A stretch of 64,000 bases of DNA, taken from assembly GCA_032718475.1 (NCBI GenBank), contig JAUCBJ010008575.1, positions 62,001-126,000 of the forward strand, written 5' to 3'. How positions within the stretch are numbered: position 1 is the first letter of the stretch; every line of letters begins with the position of its first letter. The translations under genes and the position numbers were made by a program. The notes under the pieces are model-generated. The model ran no database searches, was not told the origin of the DNA, and saw only the letters and a list, made by a program, of their open reading frames with translations. This DNA is from Nemertoderma westbladi. Lineage: Eukaryota > Xenacoelomorpha > Nemertodermatida > Nemertodermatidae. Positions 22,271 to 32,200 of this stretch are shown piece after piece.

Positions 22271-24009
22271 ATGGAGAAAGGGATACAAGGAGAGCCGAGA
22301 TGGGGATATGATATCCAAGAGGAAGCAGCAGCGCCATTCGAACGATTTGGAACTAAGGACTACACCATACTCGGTATAAAGGAATTATCAGAAAGTACAG
22401 CGAAACTCGCAAAGACTAAATATGACAACCCTTCTACAACTCCGACGCTCAGTGTAATGCCTTTACTCGAGCAGGATTTAGTATATTTCGAGACGTGTAT
22501 CTTCGCTGTGCGGGATCTCTTATCGAAAGACCATCTATGTTTACATTGTTACCCTATGAAGGAGAACGTATCGTGGAGATTACGGATGAATCACGGCAGA
22601 CGCGCGCGCCTATCAGTCACCTTGGTGATGATTTCGAAGTAACTACTACGATCACTGACGATCCTTTGGAGGAACTTCTTGAGATAGAAAGGAACCTCCC
22701 GAAGAAATCTCAGACGGAGATTCGACAACTTGAAGCAACAGATGCTATAGTTTGTATACAACCTTCAGAAACCTACCAACCCATAGATCCAGATGATTAC
22801 GATTATAGTGTGGGCGGAAGCGCTCGACCGATTGGAGATCTTATATACGAACGAGTGTGGTACCCTGCCAATACGATGTGTGGTAAATGTGGCGTCGCTG
22901 GACATCATATGACAAAGTGCAGTGGAAAGCACATTACTACGACTCAGCTAATCTGTGGATGGTGTGGAGATCAAGGGTCTCATACCTTTTATACTTGCTG
23001 GAGATTTATGGCTCAATGTACTTATTGCAATATAAAAGGGCATCGAGCATCTGAATGCCAACTAAGAGACATACCCTATGAACACGAATCTGTAAAACTC
23101 GTGAGAAAATTATTCGATGAGTGGGAAGATTTAGCCGACGAACATGTATCGGCACAAAGAAGACGATTTCCGATGAGGGCGCATCTTGGATTTTGGGCGG
23201 TAAATCCCCAAACGATGATGTCGGAAGGATACATCTCCGCTATGCCCCAATATGACGAACTTATCGAGGTAGTCGATATTTTGCCCCACGACAGTGGATT
23301 CCGAGTAGTGCGCGAGTATCTACTACAGATTCACCCGGATAACAAAAACACGTGGAATTTTCAGAAAGTCATTAATCGCATCACGTATGGTGAATTCGAT
23401 CGTTTCCGAACTGAAAAGCGGAATAAAGGAGCTTGGTTAACCGTCGCATGGGCGTACCGAGCCGCGTTTTACCACAAACGTATACGAGCGAGCGTATTCG
23501 AGGAAGAGGAGATCCTAGAGGCGACCGACATACCAGCTACTCCGGTTGCGCCGTCTGCACGTCACCCTCGGGAGGACGGACAGGGTAGGATCATACGGGT
23601 CCAGAAAGTGGGCCAACAATTAAAGAAGTCTATTAATATAGAAAAACGCAAGGGAGTTGAGCCTACCATTCGAATTACTCGGGATACGGTATCGCTTCCT
23701 AGAGAACCAACAGGAGGATCGGGACACACACCAGCTGATCAGAAGGGGGCGCAAGCTGCTCTTGGGTCTGCGTCGTCCGCTTCTCGCGCGTTCCCAGACG
23801 TTCTACCAACTGTAGTGACAACTGATTGGTCACGAGGAATCGGTCGAGGTTTTGGGATGCCAAATAGACGAATTTGCGAGGAAATAGTCGAACCGTCTCT
23901 CAACGTCCAAACGAAACCAGTGACTCGCCCCACAAGTCCCATATCGCGAGCAAAGTCACCTGTGCGCAGTTTTCGAGGACGCGGCAGGGCTCGATCAACT
24001 AAGCGATAA
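22271..24009 (+). pseudogene. ORF3: triple zinc-knuckle protein, frameshifted near its start
   Basis: Begins at ATG 22271 (frame 2). Coding continues in frame 1 from about 22500, so one frameshift lies near 22495-22530; the open frame then runs to TAA 24009 (504 codons from ATG 22495). Three closely spaced zinc knuckles lie at residues about 129-186 of that frame: CGKCGVAGHHMTKC, CGWCGDQGSHTFYTC and CTYCNIKGHRASEC. A mostly helical middle and an Arg/Gly/Ser-rich basic C-terminus (SFRGRGRARS) follow. There is no signal peptide, transmembrane helix or furin-like site, so it is not an envelope. Nucleic-acid binding, perhaps a second nucleocapsid-like or RNA chaperone protein, is inferred. It may be made from a spliced RNA (acceptor near 22239). 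Confidence 0.8.
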
Positions 24010-24792
24010 AAGGGAGGGCAAGGGTGGACGGAAGACTCGTGAGCCTTTCTTGTGAATTTGTGATTTATTTGAATTATATGTTATAATTAGTAAGTTTTGT
24101 ATTCTGGAAAAACTCATATTTAGTAAGACTCATATTTAGTAAGATTTATATTTGCAAGATTTATATTTTATATTTGTGATTATTCCGAACTTATGCAATT
24201 TATATTGTTCCGAATATTATGCAATTTATATCTTATAAGCAGTATTTGTATTTACAGTGAAATAGAAAGTAAGAGTAGATGGAAGACTCGTGGGCCTTTC
24301 TTATAGTTTCATTTGTAAAGTGTTATATTTTGTATTTAGAAAGTTTTATAGTTAGAAAGTTTTGTGCTTAGAAAGACTCATATTTGTAATTATTCCGAAC
24401 TTATGCAATCTACATTTAGGCACGAAAGTATTTGTAATTATTTGAATCTATGCAATATTTGAGATGCAATAGTAGATGGAAGACTCGCGAGCCTTTCTTA
24501 TGATTTTCATTTATTTGTATTTGTAATTGTTTGAATTTATGCAATATTGAGATGCAATAGATTTATATTGGTGAATTTAATTTAGATTTATATTGTACTT
24601 ACTTAGTAAAGCCTTAACTAGGTAAAGTTTGAATTTGTAATTATTTTGTATCGAATCATTATGTAGAAAGGAAGTATTGTTTGAAATTTAATTTGTAAAT
24701 ATGTAAGTACGCCCTAAGTATTCTATAGTTTGATTGATTATTGGTGAAAACCGTATATTTATGCACGATAATATCCTGTTTTCATGGAGCGG
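24010..24792 (+). repeat. 3' untranslated region with three tandem repeats
   Basis: Degenerate repeats of about 200-250 bp start at about 24030, 24281 and 24478. Each opens with the dispersed motif plus CCTTTCTT and continues with AT-rich words (TTATGCAAT, TATTTGTAATTATT). No ORF is plausible. The last bases before the right LTR, TCATGGAGCGG, are only weakly purine-rich, so the polypurine tract is unclear. Confidence 0.8.
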
Positions 24793-26687
24793 TATAGAAT
24801 TATATTCCCTAAATGCCGTGGATTTTCAAAATTTTATTTTTATTCGAATCAACTTTGTAAAAGATTACATTGAGTCCTCATTTGTATTTGTTATATCTAT
24901 TGTACGCCTATTAGTCAAGTGGTTCAGTAGATCAGTCGGTAGAGCGTTGGAAATTATATGTGTAGTAGGTATTGAGTTCGAATCCTAGTAAGTGCGAATT
25001 ATTTTTTGTGCAGAATTTCAACTCATTTATATTGACCGCTACAAATTAAATTGCATTTGTTTGTACCTAGATTAACCAATGAGACTGTAGTTATTTGATT
25101 GTAACCAATGTCGTGCAAGTTATATATTAGCTGGACCAATAGCTATCTTTAAAAACCTGTTAGAACCTATAGAACAATCGAGAATTTTCTCGATTGATTG
25201 CGGCACAAATTTAGTATATAAAGGTGCGATTTGTTCATTAGTTATTCACTCTTCACTTACACAATTATTCTGAGTTATCTGATATTTGTTTATTCTGTCA
25301 TTAGTTTTCAGATTACATTTTTGTATTATTATCTGCAATAAATTCAGAAATACCGCTACCTGCCTTTTCTTTTCACCATGATTCACTACGGTGAACACAC
25401 TTAGGAACAGGATGGCCGGCTAGAGATCGGGCCGCAGCAATGAACGGGAACATCAAGGGAATGTAGACAGGAGACAACCCGCAATATCATCTCAGTTATT
25501 CGCCCATCGCCTAAAAGGTTAGACAGCGTTCGACGCCTTGCTACCTAAGCGTAAGACCAAAGATCAAAAGGTAGAAGTAGTGACACGCTGTACGCCTAAA
25601 ATTACATTTAGGGACTGTACTGTCTTAATTCAGGAAAAAACCGCAGTAGACCTTCATATTCCTACGGGGGGGAGAGCAGGCAGATACTAGTACGCAGATA
25701 GGACGTAGGCACACCAGTACGAAGCATAGACATTGGTAGGGTGCAGCAAACTGTACGCCTAACTCTTGCTAAGTGCAGGTGCGTCTGCGACTATTTGTAG
25801 TACGACGGTGTCCATTGCATTAGAACTTGTAGGCTAGGAGGGTTACTGTGTTTCACCTGAATTTAGGATTGTACTGTTCAGGCGGTAGGGCAGTTTACGA
25901 CTAGGCGCAAAATAAATTAAGGCTATTAGGGATACTAACATCTACCGTGTCCCCGCCGACATCCTGATAGGAAGTTACCAAGCCCACCTAGGTAACCAAA
26001 ATTCTAGATAGGACGCCAGGCTAGCTATTAGTAACCGTACGCCTACTGTAGTAAACTAACACATTTCTTCTTAGTATTAGGGACCTGGTAAATAAAAATT
26101 GCCGAATTCTGGGCGTAGCATTAACCTTATGCCTGAATTTGAGTCCTGGAAATACGCAAGAGGGGAAGGAGCCTTATCATTCGTGAGTATTGGCCCTACA
26201 AGTTACAAAATTAGAATATTTGTAAAATCACACCGTACCCAGTAATTATATATATGAAGGAGCAAAACTGATCTTGATGGTTCAGAATTAACACGCGCGC
26301 GTTAGAAATTATTTACACCTCAAAATATATAAAATTAACTTTTGTCCTTACTGTGCTTTGCCCGCTAGTTAGACATCTCTAAATCTCTGCCTCTGTACCT
26401 AGCTAGCGTCCCTTTCGCCCAACCATATAAATCACACCGCGGCAAAGTATACGAGCCCCTTAGTCCGTCAGTGAGTCAGCCTGATTTTAGGATTCGCTGC
26501 GCGGGATTTTGTTTTATCGAAGTTTGTCTGCTCGTAGACTGTTTTCTGCCTCACCGGTTATAAGAGATCGATACTGCAATATATTCGCTTACTTAGAGTT
26601 TACTGTTTTGGTGAGAAGGTCGGATTATGATTGATTCACAAACTTTACAGTAGGATATTGCAGGTATTGTTACTGTCTCTTCAAATA
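24793..26687 (+). repeat. Right (3') LTR
   Basis: 1895-bp partner of 9018-10910 with the same termini. It carries the same hairpin (25175-25196), TATA box (25215-25222), AATAAA (25337-25342) and tRNA-like segment. The A box here has one change (GATCAG for GCTCAG). Differences from the left LTR are concentrated between about 25810 and 26300. GCCTG follows immediately. Confidence 0.95.
24921..24996 (+). other. tRNA-like segment in right LTR
   Basis: Equivalent of 9146-9221. The B box AGTTCGAATCC (24975-24985) is unchanged; the A box (from 24928) has one substitution that breaks the D-arm pairing. The left copy is therefore closer to a functional promoter. Confidence 0.65.
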
Positions 26688-26692
26688 GCCTG
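26688..26692. repeat. Target site duplication of LTR element, right copy (GCCTG)
   Basis: Matches 9013-9017. LINE-A coding sequence (reading on the minus strand) ends here and resumes at 9017 in the same frame once one copy is discounted. Confidence 0.92.
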
Positions 26693-28872
26693 TCTTTCTT
26701 TTTTGATAACTCTTCAATTATCCTTCTAAGTGCCAAAATGGGCTCCATGGTCCCACGACCTTTACGGAACCCATTCTGATTTCCACTGAGCAGTCTCTCA
26801 ATGGGATCCCTGATGCGATTTAATAGAATCCTATTGTATAGCTTTGCAGCAATCGAGATCAATGAGATTCCCCGAAAAGAACCAAAGAGTGTTAGGTTGC
26901 CCTTCTTGGGAACTGGCACCAACTTATTTGTTTTCATTTCTTGTGGGACTCTTGTTGTTCGGTACATGTCTACTATGATGGGATAGATGAGCTTTAAACA
27001 CTCAGGTATTTTAAAGACCTCAGGGGGAACACCATCTACTCCACTGGCACGATTGGTCTTAATGCTCTTTGCAGCAGCCTTCACTTCTGCAAAGGAGATA
27101 TCGCCAATGGGAATATCTGGGAGTACAGACTCAGACACTTTTACTTCTATAAAGTTATCAGGCAATACCCTGTCATTATTGAGGAGCTTTTCAAAGTGGG
27201 CTTTCCAACCATTGAGGCGATCGGCTGGTGATTCAGCCTTAACCTTGGTGGTTGGTTGGCTTTTCCGCCCAGTAAGCAGATTGATCGATTTCCATGCCTG
27301 GGATGTTTGCCTGCTGTCGTCAGCATCATTGATGGCATCAACCTGTTGGTTTATTAGATCCTGTAGATTAGCAGAGTACTGCCTGTTCAGGGACCTAGAT
27401 GCAGCCTTAACTGCATTCTTGGCCGCTGTAGTCTGTTTGAGTCGGGACTCTTTCTGCGCCTTATGAAGGTCATTTCGGCACTTCTGAATTTTGTTGTCAG
27501 TCCAGGGGGCCCTTTCCCTGTTTCGAGGGTATACAGGAAATGTTTCTGCAGCTGCTAACTTAACTGCTTCTGTAAAGGCAGTATAGCCCTCACAGTGATC
27601 TGCCGCCTCAGAGGCAAGAGCCTCATACCTGTTGCTCAGCTGTAGTGTGAAGCTGGATCTCACACTTGGCTGTTGCAACAGAGAGGACCAGTCATGCCGC
27701 GGCAAGGCAGATTTCGTTGTTCTGCTAGCACGCAGACTAAGTCTTACCTTGGCCACAATAAGGCGGTGATCACTGGAGAAGGGTCGAAGTGTAAATGCAT
27801 TACAGTCTTGTATAGAGCTCCTGTATTTCCTACGAAACAGAATATGGTCTATCTGGGACTTGTGACCACTGGGTCCACTATGAGTCCATAGCTTTCCAGT
27901 TCGCTTCTTGAACTGGGTTCCAGCCGAAAACAATCCATTTCCAGAGATAAAATCCTAAAGATGGACAGAATTTCGGTTAACACTATTGCTATAGACCCAG
28001 GGCGATGTAGGTGATTGATGCAGACTTGCATTAAAGTCTCCCAGGAATGTTAAGAATGCATGCTGATCCACTCCAACAGTAGCTGCTTGTAGATTGTGGT
28101 AGAAATTTTCCACCTCCTCTACAGGGGCAACACTAGTTGGAGAGTAGCACACAATCAGAACCACCTTAGGAAACTTCTTAGCCAGTCTTCCAGAACATGA
28201 GAAGTGGCAACGGATGATGCGGTTAGAGATTTGGTCTATTTTGTCCAATGCTGCATGTGCAGTTGGATTCATCAATAGACCAATTCCACCATTGCCACTA
28301 TCATCTGCTGACGCGAGGGCGAGATGCCAACCGCCCCCCATATCCTTAATCAGAACCTCATCAGTCTGTCCAGTCTGCATTCGGTGCTCTTGAACACCCA
28401 CTGCGCTAAGAGAAAGCTTATCTGCCAAGGCAGTCAGCTCACCTTGTCGCATTGGGGACCCGAGTGTTAGGGTGTTTACTGAGGCTAGTCTTGTGACTTG
28501 CCTCAGATTCACCAATGGCTTTGTTGGTCGGGGTGGAACATGAGAGTAGCCTCAAACTCCAGAATCCCTCTCCCCATCACAATCTGGCCTTCCTGGTGAC
28601 CCAGGGTTTGGGCCAGAAAGGTCATCAGGAAATGGACTCAAAGAATTGTTGGCTGCTCTCTCTCCAGTAGGGGGTGAGACAGGCAGCCGGTCAGGAGTTA
28701 ACTGACGCCTGTGAGGCCGATTGTGTCCGGTAATTCCACTGGCCTCTAGTGGCCGGACCTCCGCATTGCTAATGTAATCCATAGTGGGGGTTGGGGGGTG
28801 CTTTTTTGCCGAGTCAGCTCTCGGGGCAAATACCACACCCTGGTTTGCCATTCCACAGGGTGGGTGTCGCAA
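26688..28872 (-). pseudogene. LINE-A endonuclease and N-terminal half of RT
   Basis: One frame from 28872 down to the LTR insertion, with in-frame stops TGA at 28552-28554 and TAG at 27955-27957. The first 110 residues are Pro-rich with no known domain. The APE-type endonuclease follows: NTLTLG start, catalytic Glu in VQEHR (about 28379-28393), GDFNAS (about 28023-28045), IDHIL, and SDHRLI with the catalytic His (about 27767-27785). RT then begins with TNRASGVDGVPPE, VPKKGNL, FRGISLISIAAKLYNRIL and NGFRKGRGT, stopping just before the first catalytic Asp. Both stops are point changes in an otherwise intact frame, so the copy decayed mainly by nonsense mutation. The downstream half is at 7880-9017. 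Confidence 0.9.
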
Positions 28873-29263
28873 TGGAGTCAGATATGAGGCCCATCACCCA
28901 TATCTACTCTGGCGCACATGACCCACCATTGGCTGTTGCAGCTCATCTGCTGGGTAATGCCCTGTACCCTTGCTGCCAGGTGCAGGTCGCAGTGAAGTGC
29001 TCTCAGAGTGGACATGAGATCACTCTACTCCTGACCAGCCATTGGTAGATCACCATCTGCCTCGTCAGGCCATATACCCCTGCAGCCAAGTATATGGGTC
29101 CTTAATCCAGGACCAAGGGCGTCCTTATCCCAGAACGAAGGGGGTCCTAGTTACAGGACCAGATTTGCCCTAGTAAGAGGGTCTATGCAGCTACAGGTGG
29201 CACCTCCTTTATGCTGCATGGAGGTGGCAAGTTTTCTTGATCAATGACCTAGAATACTTGACT
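28873..29263 (-). other. LINE-A 5' region
   Basis: About 390 bp upstream of the LINE-A frame, ending at the satellite. It contains small inverted segments such as GGTCC/GGACC words (29096-29165) but no recognisable ORF. Because satellite resumes directly at TGACACATGG, this is either the true 5' end or a 5' truncation point. Confidence 0.6.
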
Positions 29264-32200
29264 TGACACATGGTTTAGAGAGTGATGACACCAATGCTTT
29301 GTATAACAAAACCTACTGAAACATGGTTTAGAGAGTGACACAAATGCTTTGTATAACAAAACCTACTGACACATGGTTTAGAGAGTGATGACACCAATGC
29401 TTTGTATAACAAAACCTACTGACACATGGTTTAGAGAGTGACACAAATGCGTTGTATAACAAAACCTACTGACACATGGTTTAGAGAGTGACACAAATGC
29501 TTTGTATAACAAAACCTACTGACACATGGTTTAGAGAGTGATGACACCAATGCTTTGTATAACAAAACCTACTGACACATGGTTTAGAGAGTGACACAAA
29601 TGCTTTGTATAACAAAACCTACTGACACATGGTTTAGAGAGTGACACAAATGCTTTGTATAACAAAACCTACTGACACATGGTTTAGAGAGTGACACAAA
29701 TGCTTTGTATAACAAAACCTACTGACACATGGTTTAGAGAGTGATGACACCAATGCTTTGTATAACAAAACCTACTGACACATGGTTTAGAGAGTGACAC
29801 AAATGCTTTGTATAACAAAACCTACTGACACATGGTTTAGAGAGTGACACAAATGCTTTGTATAACAAAACCTACTGACACATGGTTTAGAGAGTGATGA
29901 TACCAATGCTTTGTATAACAAAACCTACTGACACATGGTTTAGAGAGTGATGACACCAATGCTTTGTATAACAAAACCTACTGACACATGGTTTAGAGAG
30001 TGACACAAATGCTTTGTATAACAAAACCTACTGACACATGGTTTAGAGAGTGATGACACCAATGCTTTGTATAACAAAACCTACTGACACATGGTTTAGA
30101 GAGTGATGACACCAATGCTTTGTATAACAAAACCTACTGACACATGGTTTAGAGAGTCACACAAATGCTTTGTATAACAAAACCTACTGACACATGGTTT
30201 AGAGAGTGACACAAATGCTTTGTATAACAAAACCTACTGACACATGGTTTAGAGAGTGACACAAATGCTTTGTATAACAAAACCTACTGACACATGGTTT
30301 AGAGAGTGACACAAATGCTTTGTATAACAAAACCTACTGACACATGGTTTAGAGAGTGACACAAATGCTTTGTATAACAAAACCTACTGACACATGGTTT
30401 AGAGAGTGACACAAATGCTTTGTATAACAAAACCTACTGACACATGGTTTAGAGAGTGACACAAATGCTTTGTATAACAAAACCTACTGACACATGGTTT
30501 AGAGAGTGACACAAATGCTTTGTATAACAAAACCTACAGACACATGGTTTAGAGAGTTACACAAATGCTTTGTATAACAAAACCTACAGACACATGGTTT
30601 AGAGAGTGACACAAATGCTTTGTATAACAGAACCTACTGACACATGGTTTAGAGAGTGACACAAATGCTTTGTATAACAGAACCTACTGACACATGGTTT
30701 AGAGAGTGACACAAATGCTTTGTATAACAAAACCTACTGACACATGGTTTAGAGAGTGACACAAATGCTTTGTATAACAGAACCTACTGACACATGGTTT
30801 AGAGAGTGATGACACCAATGCTTTGTATAACAAAACCTACTGACACATGGTTTAGAGAGTGACACAAATGCTTTGTATAACAAAACCTACTGACACATGG
30901 TTTAGAGAGTGACACAAATGCTTTGTATAACAAAACCTACTGACACATGGTTTAGAGAGTGATGATACCAATGCTTTGTATAACAAAACCTACTGACACA
31001 TGGTTTAGAGAGTGACACAAATGCTTTGTATAACAAAACCTACTGACACATGGTTTAGAGAGTGATGACACCAATGCTTTGTATAACAAAACCTACTGAC
31101 ACATGGTTTAGAGAGTGACACAAATGCTTTGTATAACAAAACCTACTGACACATGGTTTAGAGAGTGACACAAATGCTTTGTATAACAAAACCTACTGAC
31201 ACATGGTTTAGAGAGTGATGATACCAATGCTTTGTATAACAAAACCTACTGACACATGGTTTAGAGAGTGACACAAATGCTTTGTATAACAAAACCTACT
31301 GACACATGGTTTAGAGAGAGGTCACACAAATGCTTTGTATAACAAAACCTACTGACACATGGTTTAGAGAGTGACACAAATGCTTTGTATAACAAAACCT
31401 ACTGACACATGGTTTAGAGAGTGACACAAATGCTTTGTATAACAAAACCTACTGACACATGGTTTAGAGAGTGACACAAATGCTTTGTATAACAAAACCT
31501 ACTGACACATGGTTTAGAGAGTGACACAAATGCTTTGTATAACAAAACCTACTGACACATGGTTTAGAGAGTGACACAAATGCTTTGTATAACAAAACCT
31601 ACTGACACATGGTTTAGAGAGTGACACAAATGCTTTGTATAACAAAACCTACTGACACATGGTTTAGAGAGTGATGATACCAATGCTTTGTATAACAAAA
31701 CCTACTGACACATGGTTTAGAGAGTGACACAAATGCTTTGTATAACAAAACCTACTCACACATGGTTTAGAGAGTGACACCAATGCTTTGTATAACAAAA
31801 CCTACTGACACATGGTTTAGAGAGTGATGACACCAATGCTTTGTATAACAAAACCTACTGACACATGGTTTAGAGAGTGACACAAATGCTTTGTATAACA
31901 AAACCTACTGACACATGGTTTAGAGAGTGACACAAATGCTTTGTATAACAAAACCTACTGACACATGGTTTAGAGAGTGATGATACCAATGCTTTGTATA
32001 ACAAAACCTACTGACACATGGTTTAGAGAGTGACACAAATGCTTTGTATAACAAAACCTACTCACACATGGTTTAGAGAGTGACACAAATGCTTTGTATA
32101 ACAAAACCTACTCACACATGGTTTAGAGAGTGATGACACCAATGCTTTGTATAACAAAACCTACTGACACATGGTTTAGAGAGTGACACAAATGCGTTGT

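Larger units (their letters stand above)
11811..24494 (+). repeat. Nine dispersed copies of a 16-nt motif
   Basis: Core GAAGACTYGYGAGCCT, all on the plus strand of the LTR element. Exact copies: 11811-11826, 14794-14809, 19329-19344, 21894-21909, 24031-24046 and 24479-24494. Near copies: 14710-14725 and 24282-24297 (one mismatch each) and 17277-17292 (two mismatches). Coding copies fall in two different frames: one reads K-T/S-R/C-E-P-T-E (ORF0, Gag), the other G-R-L-A-S-L (protease/RT linker, pol insert). The three 3' copies and the 21894 copy are non-coding and share the extension TTCTT. None was seen in the LTRs. Confidence 0.85.
9018..26687 (+). mobile_element. Giant BEL/Pao-type LTR retrotransposon (17.67 kb)
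   Basis: Two direct LTRs (9018-10910 and 24793-26687) flank a 13.9-kb internal region with, in order, a hairpin-bearing leader, coiled-coil ORF0, Gag-Pol in BEL/Pao order (Gag, protease, RT, RNase H, integrase, DUF5641-like tail) and a 3' zinc-knuckle ORF. BEL/Pao elements are usually well under 12 kb, so this one is large and carries two extra ORFs. A dispersed 16-nt motif recurs nine times. LTR ends are TAT...ATA rather than TG...CA, no obvious primer-binding site (TGG...) follows the left LTR, and only a weak purine run (GGAGCGG) precedes the right LTR. Several lesions show that it is inactive. Oriented opposite to the host LINE. Confidence 0.93.
7832..29263 (-). mobile_element. LINE-A (APE-RT non-LTR retrotransposon), split by an LTR element
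   Basis: Minus-strand LINE whose 5' part lies at 26688-29263 and 3' part at 7832-9017; the intervening 9018-26687 is a later LTR insertion. The (CTA)n run at 7832-7849 is the 3' microsatellite tail on the opposite strand. One long frame carries an endonuclease, RT and C-terminal region, with three in-frame stops and no frameshift seen. The 3' end (7850 to about 8050) recurs at 53023-53251, confirming the family boundary. The RT signature GVLQGDTLAPFLFI resembles RTE-like LINEs of marine invertebrates, but clade assignment needs a phylogeny. It sits inside the satellite, entering at CCTACT and resuming at TGACACATGG. Confidence 0.9.

Noticed and set aside
22271-24009. Envelope gene making the element a retrovirus
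   Set aside because: No signal peptide, transmembrane segment or cleavage site; three zinc knuckles indicate a nucleic-acid-binding protein instead.
26987-27466. Plus-strand 159-codon ORF
   Set aside because: Shadow of the LINE-A endonuclease/RT frame on the minus strand.
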